From NCBI GenBank assembly GCA_937952085.1, contig CALFYQ010000398.1, positions 1 to 15,509 of the forward strand: DNA of 15,509 nt, written 5' to 3'. Below are positions 1 through 6,165 of this stretch, piece by piece. How positions within the stretch are numbered: position 1 is the first letter of the stretch; the number at the start of each line of letters is the position of its first letter. The notes under the pieces are model-generated. The model was not told the DNA's origin and did no database searches. It worked only from the letters and a program-made list of their open reading frames with translations. The translations under genes were made by a program, and so were the position numbers. The stretch comes from an uncultured Paracoccaceae bacterium. Its GTDB lineage: Bacteria > Pseudomonadota > Alphaproteobacteria > Rhodobacterales > Rhodobacteraceae.

Positions 1-297
1 GAGGGTGTCGAACTCGATCCATTGCGCGAGCGCGGTGGATGAACGCGCGACCACCGGCTCGATGGCGACGGCGCCGTCCACCACCGCCAGGCGCCATCGG
101 GAGACGCTCCAGACCTGGACCTTTCGCCACTTCTCCTCCAGCGCGTCGGAGGCGGAGAAGATGGGAAAGATCTCGTCGAGTTCGGCGGCGGGCGCGCCGA
201 GTTGCGGCGCGGCGGCCTCGCAGCCGCCGAGCAGCCCGGCCAGCAGGAGAAGCGCCGCGCCGGCGGGCCGCGCCCGGATGTCGGAAACCAGGGTCAT
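1..297 (-). CDS. Lipoprotein, N-terminal 99 residues (gene runs off the left edge); possible DUF3047-like protein
   Basis: Reading leftward from an ATG at 297-295, the frame is open for 99 codons to the window edge. The N-terminus is a clear lipoprotein signal: Arg8 and Arg10, a hydrophobic stretch (residues 13-24) and a lipobox LGGC with the acylated Cys at residue 26, so the protein should be membrane-anchored. After a short Ala/Pro linker comes a segment around residues 56-95 (KVQVWSVSRWRLAVVDGAVA, then a Ser-rich stretch). This resembles the start of DUF3047-type beta-sandwich proteins, which have a similar Arg-aromatic-Arg-Leu strand followed by a Ser-rich strand; that assignment is from memory and uncertain. 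No convincing Shine-Dalgarno sequence precedes the ATG, so the start rests on the signal peptide. The gene is divergent from the RTX protein gene at 666. Function unknown. Confidence 0.72.
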   Translation of the reverse strand, partial: MTLVSDIRARPAGAALLLLAGLLGGCEAAAPQLGAPAAELDEIFPIFSASDALEEKWRKVQVWSVSRWRLAVVDGAVAIEPVVARSSTALAQWIEFDTL

Positions 298-665
298 CGC
301 GGGGAGAGGAACACGATTCCGCGCGCAGCGGCAACGCGCGGCCCCGGTGCGAGGCGACGCGCCGCGGAGCCGCGGGCCGAAGGCGCTGGCGCCGGATCCG
401 GGCGCGCCCCGGCCGCCACACCGAAGCCTGCCGCGGCTTCCGCCCCCTCCCGGCGCAGGGCGGCGCCGCGGCGGCGGATGCGACAAACCGCATCCCGCGC
501 GCGGCCCGGTCGGGATTGGGGTTGGGCCACGGGCCGGAGTTGCTATCATGCGAATACGTCAATGCACGCTTTTCGGAAGCGGGGCGCGCGCTGCGGATCG
601 TCGTGGCGCCGTCGAGGAAGCCGCCCCATAGGGCTTTCGCGACGATACAGGAACGAGGGAGCGCC
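298..665. other. Divergent intergenic region between the lipoprotein and RTX protein genes
   Basis: This 368-bp stretch holds no gene I can support. Long frames run through it, but they are Arg/Pro/Ala-rich readings typical of non-coding high-GC DNA and show no family resemblance. It contains an inverted repeat with 7-bp arms (CCGCGCG at 319-325 and CGCGCGG at 335-341), close to the lipoprotein start, and a candidate promoter at 522-549 reading toward the RTX gene. The remainder shows nothing recognisable. Confidence 0.6.
522..549 (+). promoter_or_regulatory. Candidate promoter for the RTX protein gene
   Basis: A TTGGGC hexamer (522-527), a 16-bp spacer and TATCAT (544-549) resemble a sigma-70 promoter. 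The -10 element is of the extended type, with TG one base upstream (TGCTATCAT). It would give a leader of about 110 nt before the ATG at 666. This is pattern matching only, and the -35 match is weak. Confidence 0.35.
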
Positions 666-3641
666 ATGCCCGCAAGCATCTTCGATCTCTCCGCGCTTGA
701 CGGCGCGAACGGCTTTCGGCTCTCGGGCGCGGCGGCGGGCGACTATGCGGGCGTTTCGGTTTCCGACGCGGGGGACGTGAACGGCGACGGGTTCGGCGAC
801 GTGATCGTCGGCGCCTTCCGCGCCGATCCGAACGGCGCGAATTCGGGGTCGAGCTATGTCGTCTTCGGCGCCGCGGGCGGCTTCTCCGCCGCGATCGACC
901 TCGCGGCGCTGGACGGGACGAACGGCTTCCGGCTCGATGGTGAAGTCGCCGGGGATTACAGCGGCCGCTCTGTCTCTTCCGCCGGGGACGTGAACGGCGA
1001 CGGCTTCGACGATCTGATCATCGGCGCCCATTTCGCCGACCCGAACGGCGGGGCCTCCGGCGCGAGCTATGTCGTCTTCGGCGCCGCGGGCGGCTTCTCC
1101 GCCGCGATGAATCTCTCGGCGCTCGACGGGACGAACGGCTTCCGGCTGGACGGAACGGCCTTCATCCAGAGCGGCTTTTCCGTCTCCACCGCCGGCGACG
1201 TGAACGGCGACGGCTTCGACGATGTCGTCGTCGGGGCCTTCAGCGCGGACCCGAACGGCTCGGATTCGGGGTCAAGCTTCGTGGTCTTCGGCAGGGCGGC
1301 CGGCTTTTCCGCCACGCTGAACCTCGCCGCGCTGGACGGGTCGGACGGGTTCCGCCTCAACGGCGCCTCGACGCTGGAACGGAGCGGGCGCACCGTTTCG
1401 GACGCCGGCGACGTCAACGGCGACGGGTTCGGCGACCTCATCATCGCGGCGCCGGGCGCATCGCCGAACGGCACCTCCTCCGGATCGAGCTATGTGGTGT
1501 TCGGCAGCGGCACCGGCTTCGCCGCGACGGTGGAGCTGTCCGCGCTCGATGGGACGGACGGCTTCCGGCTCGATGGCGCGGGTCTGAGCGACCAGAGCGG
1601 CTATTCGGTCTCGGCGGCGGGCGACGTGAACGGCGACGGCTTCGACGACGTGATCGTCGGGGCCATCGGCTCGGACCAGACCGGCTCCGACGCCGGATCG
1701 AGCTATGTCGTCTTCGGCGCCGCGAGCGGCTTCGCCGCGACGATGGACCTCGCCGCGCTGGACGGGACCGATGGCTTTCGCATCGACGGCGAGGCCGCGG
1801 GCGACGCAAGCGGCGTCTCCGTCTCCGCCGCCGGGGACGTCAATGGCGACGGGCTCGCCGATCTCGTCATCGGCGCCTATCGCGCCGATCCGAACGGCAC
1901 GGAATCCGGCGCGTCCTACGTCGTCTTCGGGCGCGCGGGCGGGTTCGGCGCGGCGATCGAGCTCGGCGCGCTGGCCGCGGACGAGGGCTTCCGGATCGAC
2001 GGAGCCGCGCTCGCCGACCGCAGCGGCAGGTCGGTCTCCGGCGCAGGGGACGTGAATGGCGACGGGTTCGACGACCTCATCGTCGGCGCCGCCAACGCCG
2101 ACCCGAACGGCTCGAGTTCCGGGGCGGCCTTCGTCGTCTTCGGCTCGTCGACCAACGCCGCGCCGGTCTTCCCCGGTGGCGCGCTGACCGGCGCGGAAGA
2201 TACGCCGATCGCGGGAACGCTCGCCGCCACGGACCCGAACGGCGACCCGCTCCTCTTCGGTCTGGCCGCAGGCGGCGGCCCGCAGAACGGCCGGGTGACG
2301 ATCGGCGCGAACGGCGCCTTCATCTACACGCCGGACGCGGACTTCTTCGGGATCGACAGCTTCACCGCCGCGGTTTCGGACGGCGCGCCCGGAAATGCGG
2401 GGACGGCGACGACGACGGCGGTCTTCACCGTCACGGTCGCGCCCGTCGCCGATGCGCCGGTTGCGGAGGACATGTCCCTCTCCGGCCTCGAAGGCGACAG
2501 CCTCACGGGGACGCTTGCGGCCGCCGACGCGGATGGCGACCCGCTCGCCTTCACGCTCGCCGTCGGGGGCGGCCCCGCGCATGGAAGCCTGACCATCGGC
2601 CCGGACGGCGCCTTCGCCTATGCGCCCGACGCCGGTTTTCACGGCGCGGACAGCTTCACCTTTCAGGTTTCGGACGGCGCCCTTTTCGCGACGGGCGTCG
2701 TCTCCCTCGTCATCGCGGAGCGGCCCGAGGCGGCCGGCGACCCGGCCGGCGCGCCCGCGCCCGACCTGCTTCGGGGCGGAGCGGGAAACGACAGGCTGAG
2801 CGGGCTTGACGGGGCGGAGACGATTCTGGGCGGCGCCGGAGACGACGAGATTTCCGGCGGCGGCGGCGGCGACGATCTCCGCGGCCAGGCCGGCGACGAC
2901 AGCGTGCGCGGCGGCGCGGGCGACGATCTCATCTCGGGTGGCGGCGGCGCCGACCGCCTGGCCGGCGGCGGCGGCGCGGATACGGCGCGCGGCGGGGGCG
3001 GCGACGACCTCGTGCTCGGAGGCGCCGGCGGCGACCGCATCCGCGGCGGCGCGGGAGACGACACGCTCCGCGGCGGCGGCGAGGGCGACCTCATCCATGG
3101 GGACCGCGGCCGGGATCGCCTCGGCGGCGGCGCGGGCGACGACACTGCGCGCGGCGGCGGCGGCGAGGACTTCATCGCCGGGGGGCGCGGCGCGGATCGC
3201 CTCTCGGGCGGCTCGGCTGACGACACCCTGCGCGGCGACGCCGGCGACGACCGGATGTTCGGCGACAGCGGCGACGACCTGCTCCGGGGCGGCGCGGGCG
3301 ACGACAGATTGCAGGGGTCCGGCGGCGACGACACGCTGATCGGCGGCGGCGGAGCCGACGTCCTGGTCGACGGGGCGGGCGCGGACCGGATGACCGGCGG
3401 CGGCGGGCGGGACGTCTTCGTCTTCACCGGCGCCGCATCGAACGCCAAGGACATCATCGGCGATTTCCAGGACGGGCTCGACCGCATCGACCTTTCCGCC
3501 ATTGCCCGCGTCGACGCATTTTCCGACCTCGACGTCGCCGCGGCGGTGGATGGATCGACGGTCACGATCGGCGCCCGTTCGGTGATCCTCCTTGTCGGCG
3601 TGGCGGCGTCGGAGATCGACGCAGCCGACTTCATCTTCTGA
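666..3641 (+). CDS. Secreted RTX protein: seven FG-GAP blades, two cadherin-like domains, RTX calcium repeats, type I secretion signal
   Basis: The protein has 991 residues. Residues 4-496 are seven tandem units of about 70 residues. Each contains a calcium loop of the form D-x-N-G-D-G-x-x-D (DVNGDGFGD in the first) and ends in SYVVFG or a variant, which fits an integrin-alpha-like seven-bladed propeller. Residues about 498-592 and 593-690 are two cadherin-like/VCBS-type domains (EDTP, D-NGDPL, YTPDADFFGIDSF). Residues about 703-918 are 24 contiguous RTX nonapeptides (GGxGxDxLx). Residues 919-991 contain the DVFVF and DFQDGLDRIDLS pattern of serralysin-type C-termini and end DAADFIF, as expected for a type I secretion signal. 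There is no N-terminal signal peptide, consistent with ABC-type export. ATG 666 follows GAGGGAG at 655-661; the open frame continues upstream to 39, but that part is low-complexity Arg/Pro-rich and unlike protein. It is probably an extracellular or surface calcium-dependent adhesin. No protease or lipase motif is seen, and no HlyB/HlyD genes are adjacent. Confidence 0.93.
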   Translation: MPASIFDLSALDGANGFRLSGAAAGDYAGVSVSDAGDVNGDGFGDVIVGAFRADPNGANSGSSYVVFGAAGGFSAAIDLAALDGTNGFRLDGEVAGDYSGRSVSSAGDVNGDGFDDLIIGAHFADPNGGASGASYVVFGAAGGFSAAMNLSALDGTNGFRLDGTAFIQSGFSVSTAGDVNGDGFDDVVVGAFSADPNGSDSGSSFVVFGRAAGFSATLNLAALDGSDGFRLNGASTLERSGRTVSDAGDVNGDGFGDLIIAAPGASPNGTSSGSSYVVFGSGTGFAATVELSALDGTDGFRLDGAGLSDQSGYSVSAAGDVNGDGFDDVIVGAIGSDQTGSDAGSSYVVFGAASGFAATMDLAALDGTDGFRIDGEAAGDASGVSVSAAGDVNGDGLADLVIGAYRADPNGTESGASYVVFGRAGGFGAAIELGALAADEGFRIDGAALADRSGRSVSGAGDVNGDGFDDLIVGAANADPNGSSSGAAFVVFGSSTNAAPVFPGGALTGAEDTPIAGTLAATDPNGDPLLFGLAAGGGPQNGRVTIGANGAFIYTPDADFFGIDSFTAAVSDGAPGNAGTATTTAVFTVTVAPVADAPVAEDMSLSGLEGDSLTGTLAAADADGDPLAFTLAVGGGPAHGSLTIGPDGAFAYAPDAGFHGADSFTFQVSDGALFATGVVSLVIAERPEAAGDPAGAPAPDLLRGGAGNDRLSGLDGAETILGGAGDDEISGGGGGDDLRGQAGDDSVRGGAGDDLISGGGGADRLAGGGGADTARGGGGDDLVLGGAGGDRIRGGAGDDTLRGGGEGDLIHGDRGRDRLGGGAGDDTARGGGGEDFIAGGRGADRLSGGSADDTLRGDAGDDRMFGDSGDDLLRGGAGDDRLQGSGGDDTLIGGGGADVLVDGAGADRMTGGGGRDVFVFTGAASNAKDIIGDFQDGLDRIDLSAIARVDAFSDLDVAAAVDGSTVTIGARSVILLVGVAASEIDAADFIF
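850..1108 (+). repeat. Direct repeat: identical 46-bp copies at 850-895 and 1063-1108, within the propeller-coding repeats
   Basis: The two copies are identical over 46 bp and lie 213 bp (71 codons) apart, at the end of blades 1 and 2. A shorter, partly diverged copy starts near 1700 at the end of blade 5. They sit inside a larger tandem array of seven units of about 210 bp spanning about 675-2150. DNA-level identity on top of protein similarity suggests recent duplication or gene conversion between blades. Confidence 0.8.
2770..3428 (+). repeat. RTX nonapeptide-coding tandem repeat array (27-bp unit)
   Basis: About 24 consecutive 27-bp units encode GGxGxDxUx nonapeptides, several with Asp or Ala in place of a Gly. 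The units are degenerate at the DNA level but strongly purine-skewed on the plus strand (GGC GGC and GAC GAC runs). In the folded protein these build a calcium-loaded parallel beta-roll outside the cell. The array is protein-coding and is not a CRISPR. Confidence 0.85.
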
Positions 3642-3660
3642 GCGCGGCCCCCTCAACGAG

Positions 3661-3687
3661 GCGCGCCGGTTCGGCCCCATGGCGCGC
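3661..3687 (+). other. Inverted repeat downstream of the RTX gene (weak terminator candidate)
   Basis: GCGCGCC (3661-3667) and GGCGCGC (3681-3687) form a perfect 7-bp stem with a 13-nt loop, 19 nt after the RTX stop codon. A second GC-rich inverted repeat lies at 3749-3767 (GGCCGG and CCGGCC). Neither is followed by a T tract, so termination here is a guess. Confidence 0.3.
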
Positions 3688-3819
3688 GGCCCGCGTAACG
3701 CCGGATCGGACGGACGGCGGCGGCGCGCGGCCCTTGCGGCCGCTCACGGGCCGGCGGGCGCCCGGCCGGGCCCGGAGGCGGCCGAGTTGCGACTGGATAT
3801 CAACTGCAAATTCAAGGGG

Positions 3820-3851
3820 TTGAGCCTGCCCGACCAAGGCGCTATGGCGCC
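3820..3851 (+). promoter_or_regulatory. Candidate promoter and small inverted repeat before the CDF transporter gene
   Basis: TTGAGC (3820-3825), a 17-bp spacer and TATGGC (3843-3848) form a plausible sigma-70 promoter. The -10 element lies inside an inverted repeat, GGCGC-TATG-GCGCC (3838-3850), where a repressor could compete with polymerase. The surrounding 3790-3825 is relatively AT-rich for this genome. No known metal-regulator consensus was recognised. Confidence 0.33.
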
Positions 3852-3871
3852 TGCGCCCGAGGAGGAGCGTC

Positions 3872-4762
3872 ATGTCGGCCGCGATCAAACTTGCCGCCGG
3901 GAGCCTGCTGGTCGGCGTCGTCGTCCTCGGGCTGAAAACGCTCGCCTGGTGGCTCACCGGTTCGGTCGCGCTGCTTTCGGACGCGCTCGAGAGCACGGTG
4001 AACCTCGCCACCGCCTTCGCGGCGCTGATCGCGATCCGGGTCGCGGCGCGGCCGGCCGACGACAGCCACCCGTTCGGCCATCACAAGGCCGAGTATTTCA
4101 GCGCGGTGCTCGAAGGCGTGATGATCGTCGTCGCGGCGCTCTTCATCCTGAGGGAGGCCTATGAGGGCGCGCTCCATCCGCGGCCGCTCGATGCGCCGAT
4201 CGAGGGCCTTCTGATCAACGGCGCGGCGACGGCGGTCAACGCCGTGTGGGCATGGGTTCTGGTGCGCGCCGGCCGGCGTCTGCGGTCCCCGGCGCTGGCG
4301 GCCGACGGCAAGCATCTCTGGACCGACGTGCTCACTTCGGCGGGCGTCGCCCTTGGCCTGCTCATGTCGATCGTCACCGGATGGGCGCTCCTCGACCCGC
4401 TCATGGCCGCGCTCGTCGCGCTCAACATCCTCTGGTCCGGCTCCAGCGTGGTGAAGGCCTCGCTGAGCGGGCTGATGGACGAGGCGGTCCCGCCGAGGAC
4501 GCTCGAACGGATTCGCGAAGCGATCTCGCTGGAGGCGGCTGGCGCGGTGGAGGCGCATGACCTGCGGACGCGCCACGCCGGCAGCGTGACCTTCGTCGAA
4601 TTCCATCTCGTGGTGCCGGGCGGCATGACGGTCTATGACGCGCACGAGATCTGCGACCGGGTCGAGGCGGCGATCGGCAAGGCGGTGAAGGACTCCCGCG
4701 TCACCATCCATGTCGAGCCTGAGCACAAGTCCAAGCATTCGGGAATCGTCGTCCTGAGCTAG
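3872..4762 (+). CDS. Cation diffusion facilitator (CDF) family divalent-metal efflux transporter
   Basis: This 296-residue inner-membrane protein has the length and layout of bacterial CDF exporters such as FieF/YiiP: six hydrophobic helices, then a cytoplasmic domain from about residue 205. Family landmarks are LTGSVALLSDALES (residues 28-41), PADDSHPFGHHKAEYFSA (61-78), HLWTD in helix 5 (His148 and Asp152, two metal-site ligands) and DPLMA (175-179). The C-terminal domain carries FVEFHLVVPG (241-250) and a His-rich VTIHVEPEHKSKH (277-289). Aligned by eye to E. coli FieF from GSV to PADD, the two helix-2 aspartates fall on Glu40 and Asn44 here, so the metal (Zn, Fe, Mn, Co or Ni) cannot be inferred safely. 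AGGAGG at 3860-3865 sits six nucleotides before the ATG. It may be co-transcribed with folB, although 195 bp separate them. Confidence 0.93.
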   Translation: MSAAIKLAAGSLLVGVVVLGLKTLAWWLTGSVALLSDALESTVNLATAFAALIAIRVAARPADDSHPFGHHKAEYFSAVLEGVMIVVAALFILREAYEGALHPRPLDAPIEGLLINGAATAVNAVWAWVLVRAGRRLRSPALAADGKHLWTDVLTSAGVALGLLMSIVTGWALLDPLMAALVALNILWSGSSVVKASLSGLMDEAVPPRTLERIREAISLEAAGAVEAHDLRTRHAGSVTFVEFHLVVPGGMTVYDAHEICDRVEAAIGKAVKDSRVTIHVEPEHKSKHSGIVVLS

Positions 4763-4879
4763 ACCGGCGCCGGCTGCTTCGCCTTCACGACCGCGCCGGG
4801 CGCCGTCTGGGCCGCGCCGCGGGCGGCCTGCCGCGGACGAGGGCGCGCCCCGCCCCGTCTCGCCTTGCCGATGCGCGTC

Positions 4880-4897
4880 GCCATGGCTACGCATGGC
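4880..4897. other. Inverted repeat in the CDF-folB gap
   Basis: GCCATG (4880-4885) and CATGGC (4892-4897) form a perfect 6-bp inverted repeat with a 6-nt centre, about 60 bp upstream of the folB start. A separate 10-bp palindrome, CCGGCGCCGG, begins two bases after the CDF stop (4764-4773). Either could be an RNA hairpin or a binding site; neither is followed by a T tract. The rest of the 195-bp gap shows no gene. Confidence 0.3.
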
Positions 4898-4957
4898 CGC
4901 CTTCCCCGGACGCGCGGCGCGACGCCCGGCCGGCCCCTCGTCCGCGACGGAGACGCG

Positions 4958-5329
4958 ATGCAGACCGCCATTCACATCGCCGGCCTCCAGACCTACGGCT
5001 ATCACGGGATGTTTGCGGAAGAGCGGACGCTCGGCCAGAAGTTCACCTTCGACATCGACGCCGCGCTGGCGCCGGCGCCGAGCCATGCGAATGACAGGCT
5101 CGACGCCTCCATCCGCTATGACGCCGTCGTCGACGCCACCGTCCGCATCGCCGGCGCGGCGAAGTTCCAGACGCTCGAGGCGCTGGGCGAGGCGGTGGCG
5201 CGCGGGCTTCTCGCCGAGTTTCCGCCGATCGAGACGGTGCAGGTCGCCGTCTTCAAGCCGAGCCCGCCGATCCGGCACATGGTGGGACGCGTCGGCGTCT
5301 CGATCCGGCTCGCGCGCGCCGAACTCTAG
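4958..5329 (+). CDS. folB: Dihydroneopterin aldolase (EC 4.1.2.25)
   Basis: This cytoplasmic folate-biosynthesis enzyme cleaves 7,8-dihydroneopterin to 6-hydroxymethyl-7,8-dihydropterin and glycolaldehyde. The 123 residues match the family's usual length of about 120. The N-terminal strand is followed by GYHGMFAEERTLGQKFTFDI (14-33), and the C-terminal half carries LEALGEAVA (73-81) and VAVFKPSPPI (96-105). Glu22, Tyr54, Glu74 and Lys100 fall exactly at the numbers of the catalytic residues described for the Staphylococcus aureus enzyme, which supports an active aldolase. ATG 4958 is preferred over an in-frame ATG at 4865: it matches the family N-terminus and has GGAG (4949-4952) five nucleotides upstream. 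No other folate gene is in the window. Dihydromonapterin-type activity cannot be excluded from sequence alone. Confidence 0.9.
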   Translation: MQTAIHIAGLQTYGYHGMFAEERTLGQKFTFDIDAALAPAPSHANDRLDASIRYDAVVDATVRIAGAAKFQTLEALGEAVARGLLAEFPPIETVQVAVFKPSPPIRHMVGRVGVSIRLARAEL

Positions 5330-5480
5330 GGGCCGGAGCCGGCGGCCTCATCGGGGACCGCGGAGGCGTTGCGGGGGACGGCGGCCGTTCCGGCCACGGG
5401 GCGAGGACCCCGGCGCGCCGCAAGCGCAAAGACGCGACAGACGTCCGAAGAAGAAGACGCCCATGGATCAGGGCGCATAC

Positions 5481-5504
5481 ATTTCGAAATTGCAATTCGT
5501 GCAA
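5481..5504. promoter_or_regulatory. Overlapping palindromes, candidate operator
   Basis: ATTTCGAAAT (5481-5490) is a perfect 10-bp palindrome. It shares one base with TTGCA-ATTCG-TGCAA (5490-5504), a perfect inverted repeat with a 5-bp centre. Both sit in locally AT-rich DNA about 60-80 bp upstream of the FNR box. This form fits a dimeric helix-turn-helix or ribbon-helix-helix regulator, but I recognise no specific consensus. Confidence 0.4.
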
Positions 5505-5561
5505 ATAACGAACCCCGTACAAGTGGCGCCGCGGACATGAATTCGACTTCGCTCGCCAATC

Positions 5562-5575
5562 TTGATCCTGATCAA
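5562..5575 (+). promoter_or_regulatory. Perfect FNR/FnrL-type binding site (TTGAT-N4-ATCAA)
   Basis: TTGATCCTGATCAA matches the FNR/FnrL consensus TTGAT-N4-ATCAA at every defined position and is a full 14-bp dyad apart from the CT centre. FNR-family proteins are oxygen-sensing iron-sulfur activators, and FnrL is the alphaproteobacterial version. A weak -10-like CATAGA lies at 5597-5602; a start of transcription near 5609 would put the dyad centre about 40.5-41.5 bp upstream, the class II activator geometry. The only gene suitably placed downstream is the HicB-like one at 5652. The site match is seen directly; the promoter geometry is inferred. Confidence 0.7.
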
Positions 5576-5612
5576 GGATAGGGCGCGCCGCCGCACCATA
5601 GAGGTCGATTGA

Positions 5613-5630
5613 CGGAAGGGCCGCCTTCCG
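5613..5630 (+). other. Leader hairpin between the FNR box and the HicB-like gene
   Basis: CGGAAGG (5613-5619), a GCCG loop and CCTTCCG (5624-5630) form a perfect 7-bp stem with a tetraloop. If transcription starts near 5609 the hairpin lies within the first 25 nt of the mRNA and ends about 11 nt before the GGGGGG ribosome-binding tract (5642-5647). A role in message stability or translation is possible. Confidence 0.5.
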
Positions 5631-5651
5631 ACGGCTTCTGTGGGGGGCAAG

Positions 5652-6050
5652 GTGCTTTCATACGCGTACGAGACGTGCGTTCACGCCGACGGCACGGTGG
5701 AGCTTTCCTTGCCGGATCTGGATGGGGTCTGCGTGCTCAGCTATTCGGAGGAAGCCGCAGTCGGCCATGCGCGCCATCTGCTGCATTCGCTGCTCCACAA
5801 ATGGATGGTGGCGGGCCTGCCCGTGCCGAAGCCTTCGCGCGGGCCGAAGACGATCGACGTGCCGTTCGACCTGGCGCTGCGGCTCGCCCTTCACTGGCAC
5901 GCGGAGACCCCGGTCGCGTCGGGCGCCGAAGACGCGGCGGACGAACTTGCCAGGGTGATCAGCTTCGCCGAGGCCAGGCGCCGGCTGCGCCCCGCCGCCG
6001 GACTGGTGGCGCGCCAAGCCGTCGTCCTGAATGACGGCGGCGCGCGCTGA
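5652..6050 (+). CDS. HicB-like family protein without an adjacent HicA
   Basis: This 132-residue protein has a HicB-type N-terminal fold: an initial strand, ADGTVELSLPDLDGVCVLS (residues 12-30; HicB proteins typically carry a PDL/PDI-G motif here), the helix SEEAAVGHARHLLHSLLHKW (32-51) and the closing GLPVPKPS (55-62). A strand-helix of the HicB C-terminal type follows (TIDVPFDLALRLALHWHAE, 67-85), then about 45 residues with no recognised motif. HicB proteins normally neutralise the HicA mRNA interferase, but no HicA (a small protein with a GSHH-type motif) is present within 300 bp on either side. It may therefore be a solitary regulator. GTG 5652 is chosen because GGGGGG (5642-5647) lies four nucleotides upstream; GTG 5640 is in frame but lacks such a site. 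It follows a perfect FNR box and converges on copB. Confidence 0.7.
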   Translation: MLSYAYETCVHADGTVELSLPDLDGVCVLSYSEEAAVGHARHLLHSLLHKWMVAGLPVPKPSRGPKTIDVPFDLALRLALHWHAETPVASGAEDAADELARVISFAEARRRLRPAAGLVARQAVVLNDGGAR

Positions 6051-6134
6051 CGAAACGACGGGCCGCGGACCGCCGACGCCAGGTCAGCCGCCGGGCGAGA
6101 ATGGCGCCCGCGCCCGGCGGCGCGGCGCGAGAGC

Positions 6135-6160
6135 CCGCCCCCGGCCTGCGCCGGGGGCGG
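6135..6160. terminator. Strong hairpin between the convergent HicB-like gene and the copper operon
   Basis: CCGCCCCCGGC (6135-6145) and GCCGGGGGCGG (6150-6160) form a perfect 11-bp, all-GC stem with a CTGC tetraloop. It begins five nucleotides beyond the copB stop codon (minus strand) and 84 nt beyond the HicB-like stop (plus strand), so it can serve both convergent transcripts. There is no T tract on either side, so it may act as a 3'-end stabiliser or pausing hairpin as well as a terminator. Confidence 0.6.
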
Positions 6161-6165
6161 CGCCG

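Larger units (their letters stand above)
5330..5651. other. Regulatory intergenic region, GC-rich then AT-rich, upstream of the HicB-like gene
   Basis: No convincing gene lies in these 322 bp. The first part is GC-rich and contains a short hairpin, GGCCG-TTC-CGGCC (5383-5395), without a T tract. From about 5463 to 5610 the composition drops well below the surroundings and several dyad symmetries appear: ATTTCGAAAT (5481-5490), TTGCA-N5-TGCAA (5490-5504), the FNR box (5562-5575) and a leader hairpin (5613-5630). A possible 25-codon frame at 5463-5540 has no good ribosome-binding site and is not called. Confidence 0.6.

Noticed and set aside
39..665. Upstream extension of the RTX reading frame
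   Set aside because: The 209 extra residues are Arg/Pro/Ala-rich low complexity, overlap the divergent lipoprotein gene and would displace a good ATG with its own ribosome-binding site at 666.
2770..3428. Regular 27-bp repeats that could be mistaken for a CRISPR or satellite array
   Set aside because: They are in frame, encode RTX nonapeptides and have no unique spacers between constant repeats.
1272..3680. Very long open frame antisense to the RTX gene
   Set aside because: It mirrors the repeat structure in reverse, gives an Arg/Ala/Val-rich reading with no domain, and is explained by the GC bias of the sense codons.
5463..5540. Possible 25-codon peptide (starting MDQGAYISKLQFVQ) in the AT-rich intergenic island
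   Set aside because: There is only a weak purine stretch upstream, no recognisable motif, and it overlaps palindromes that suggest regulatory DNA. It would need ribosome profiling to revive.
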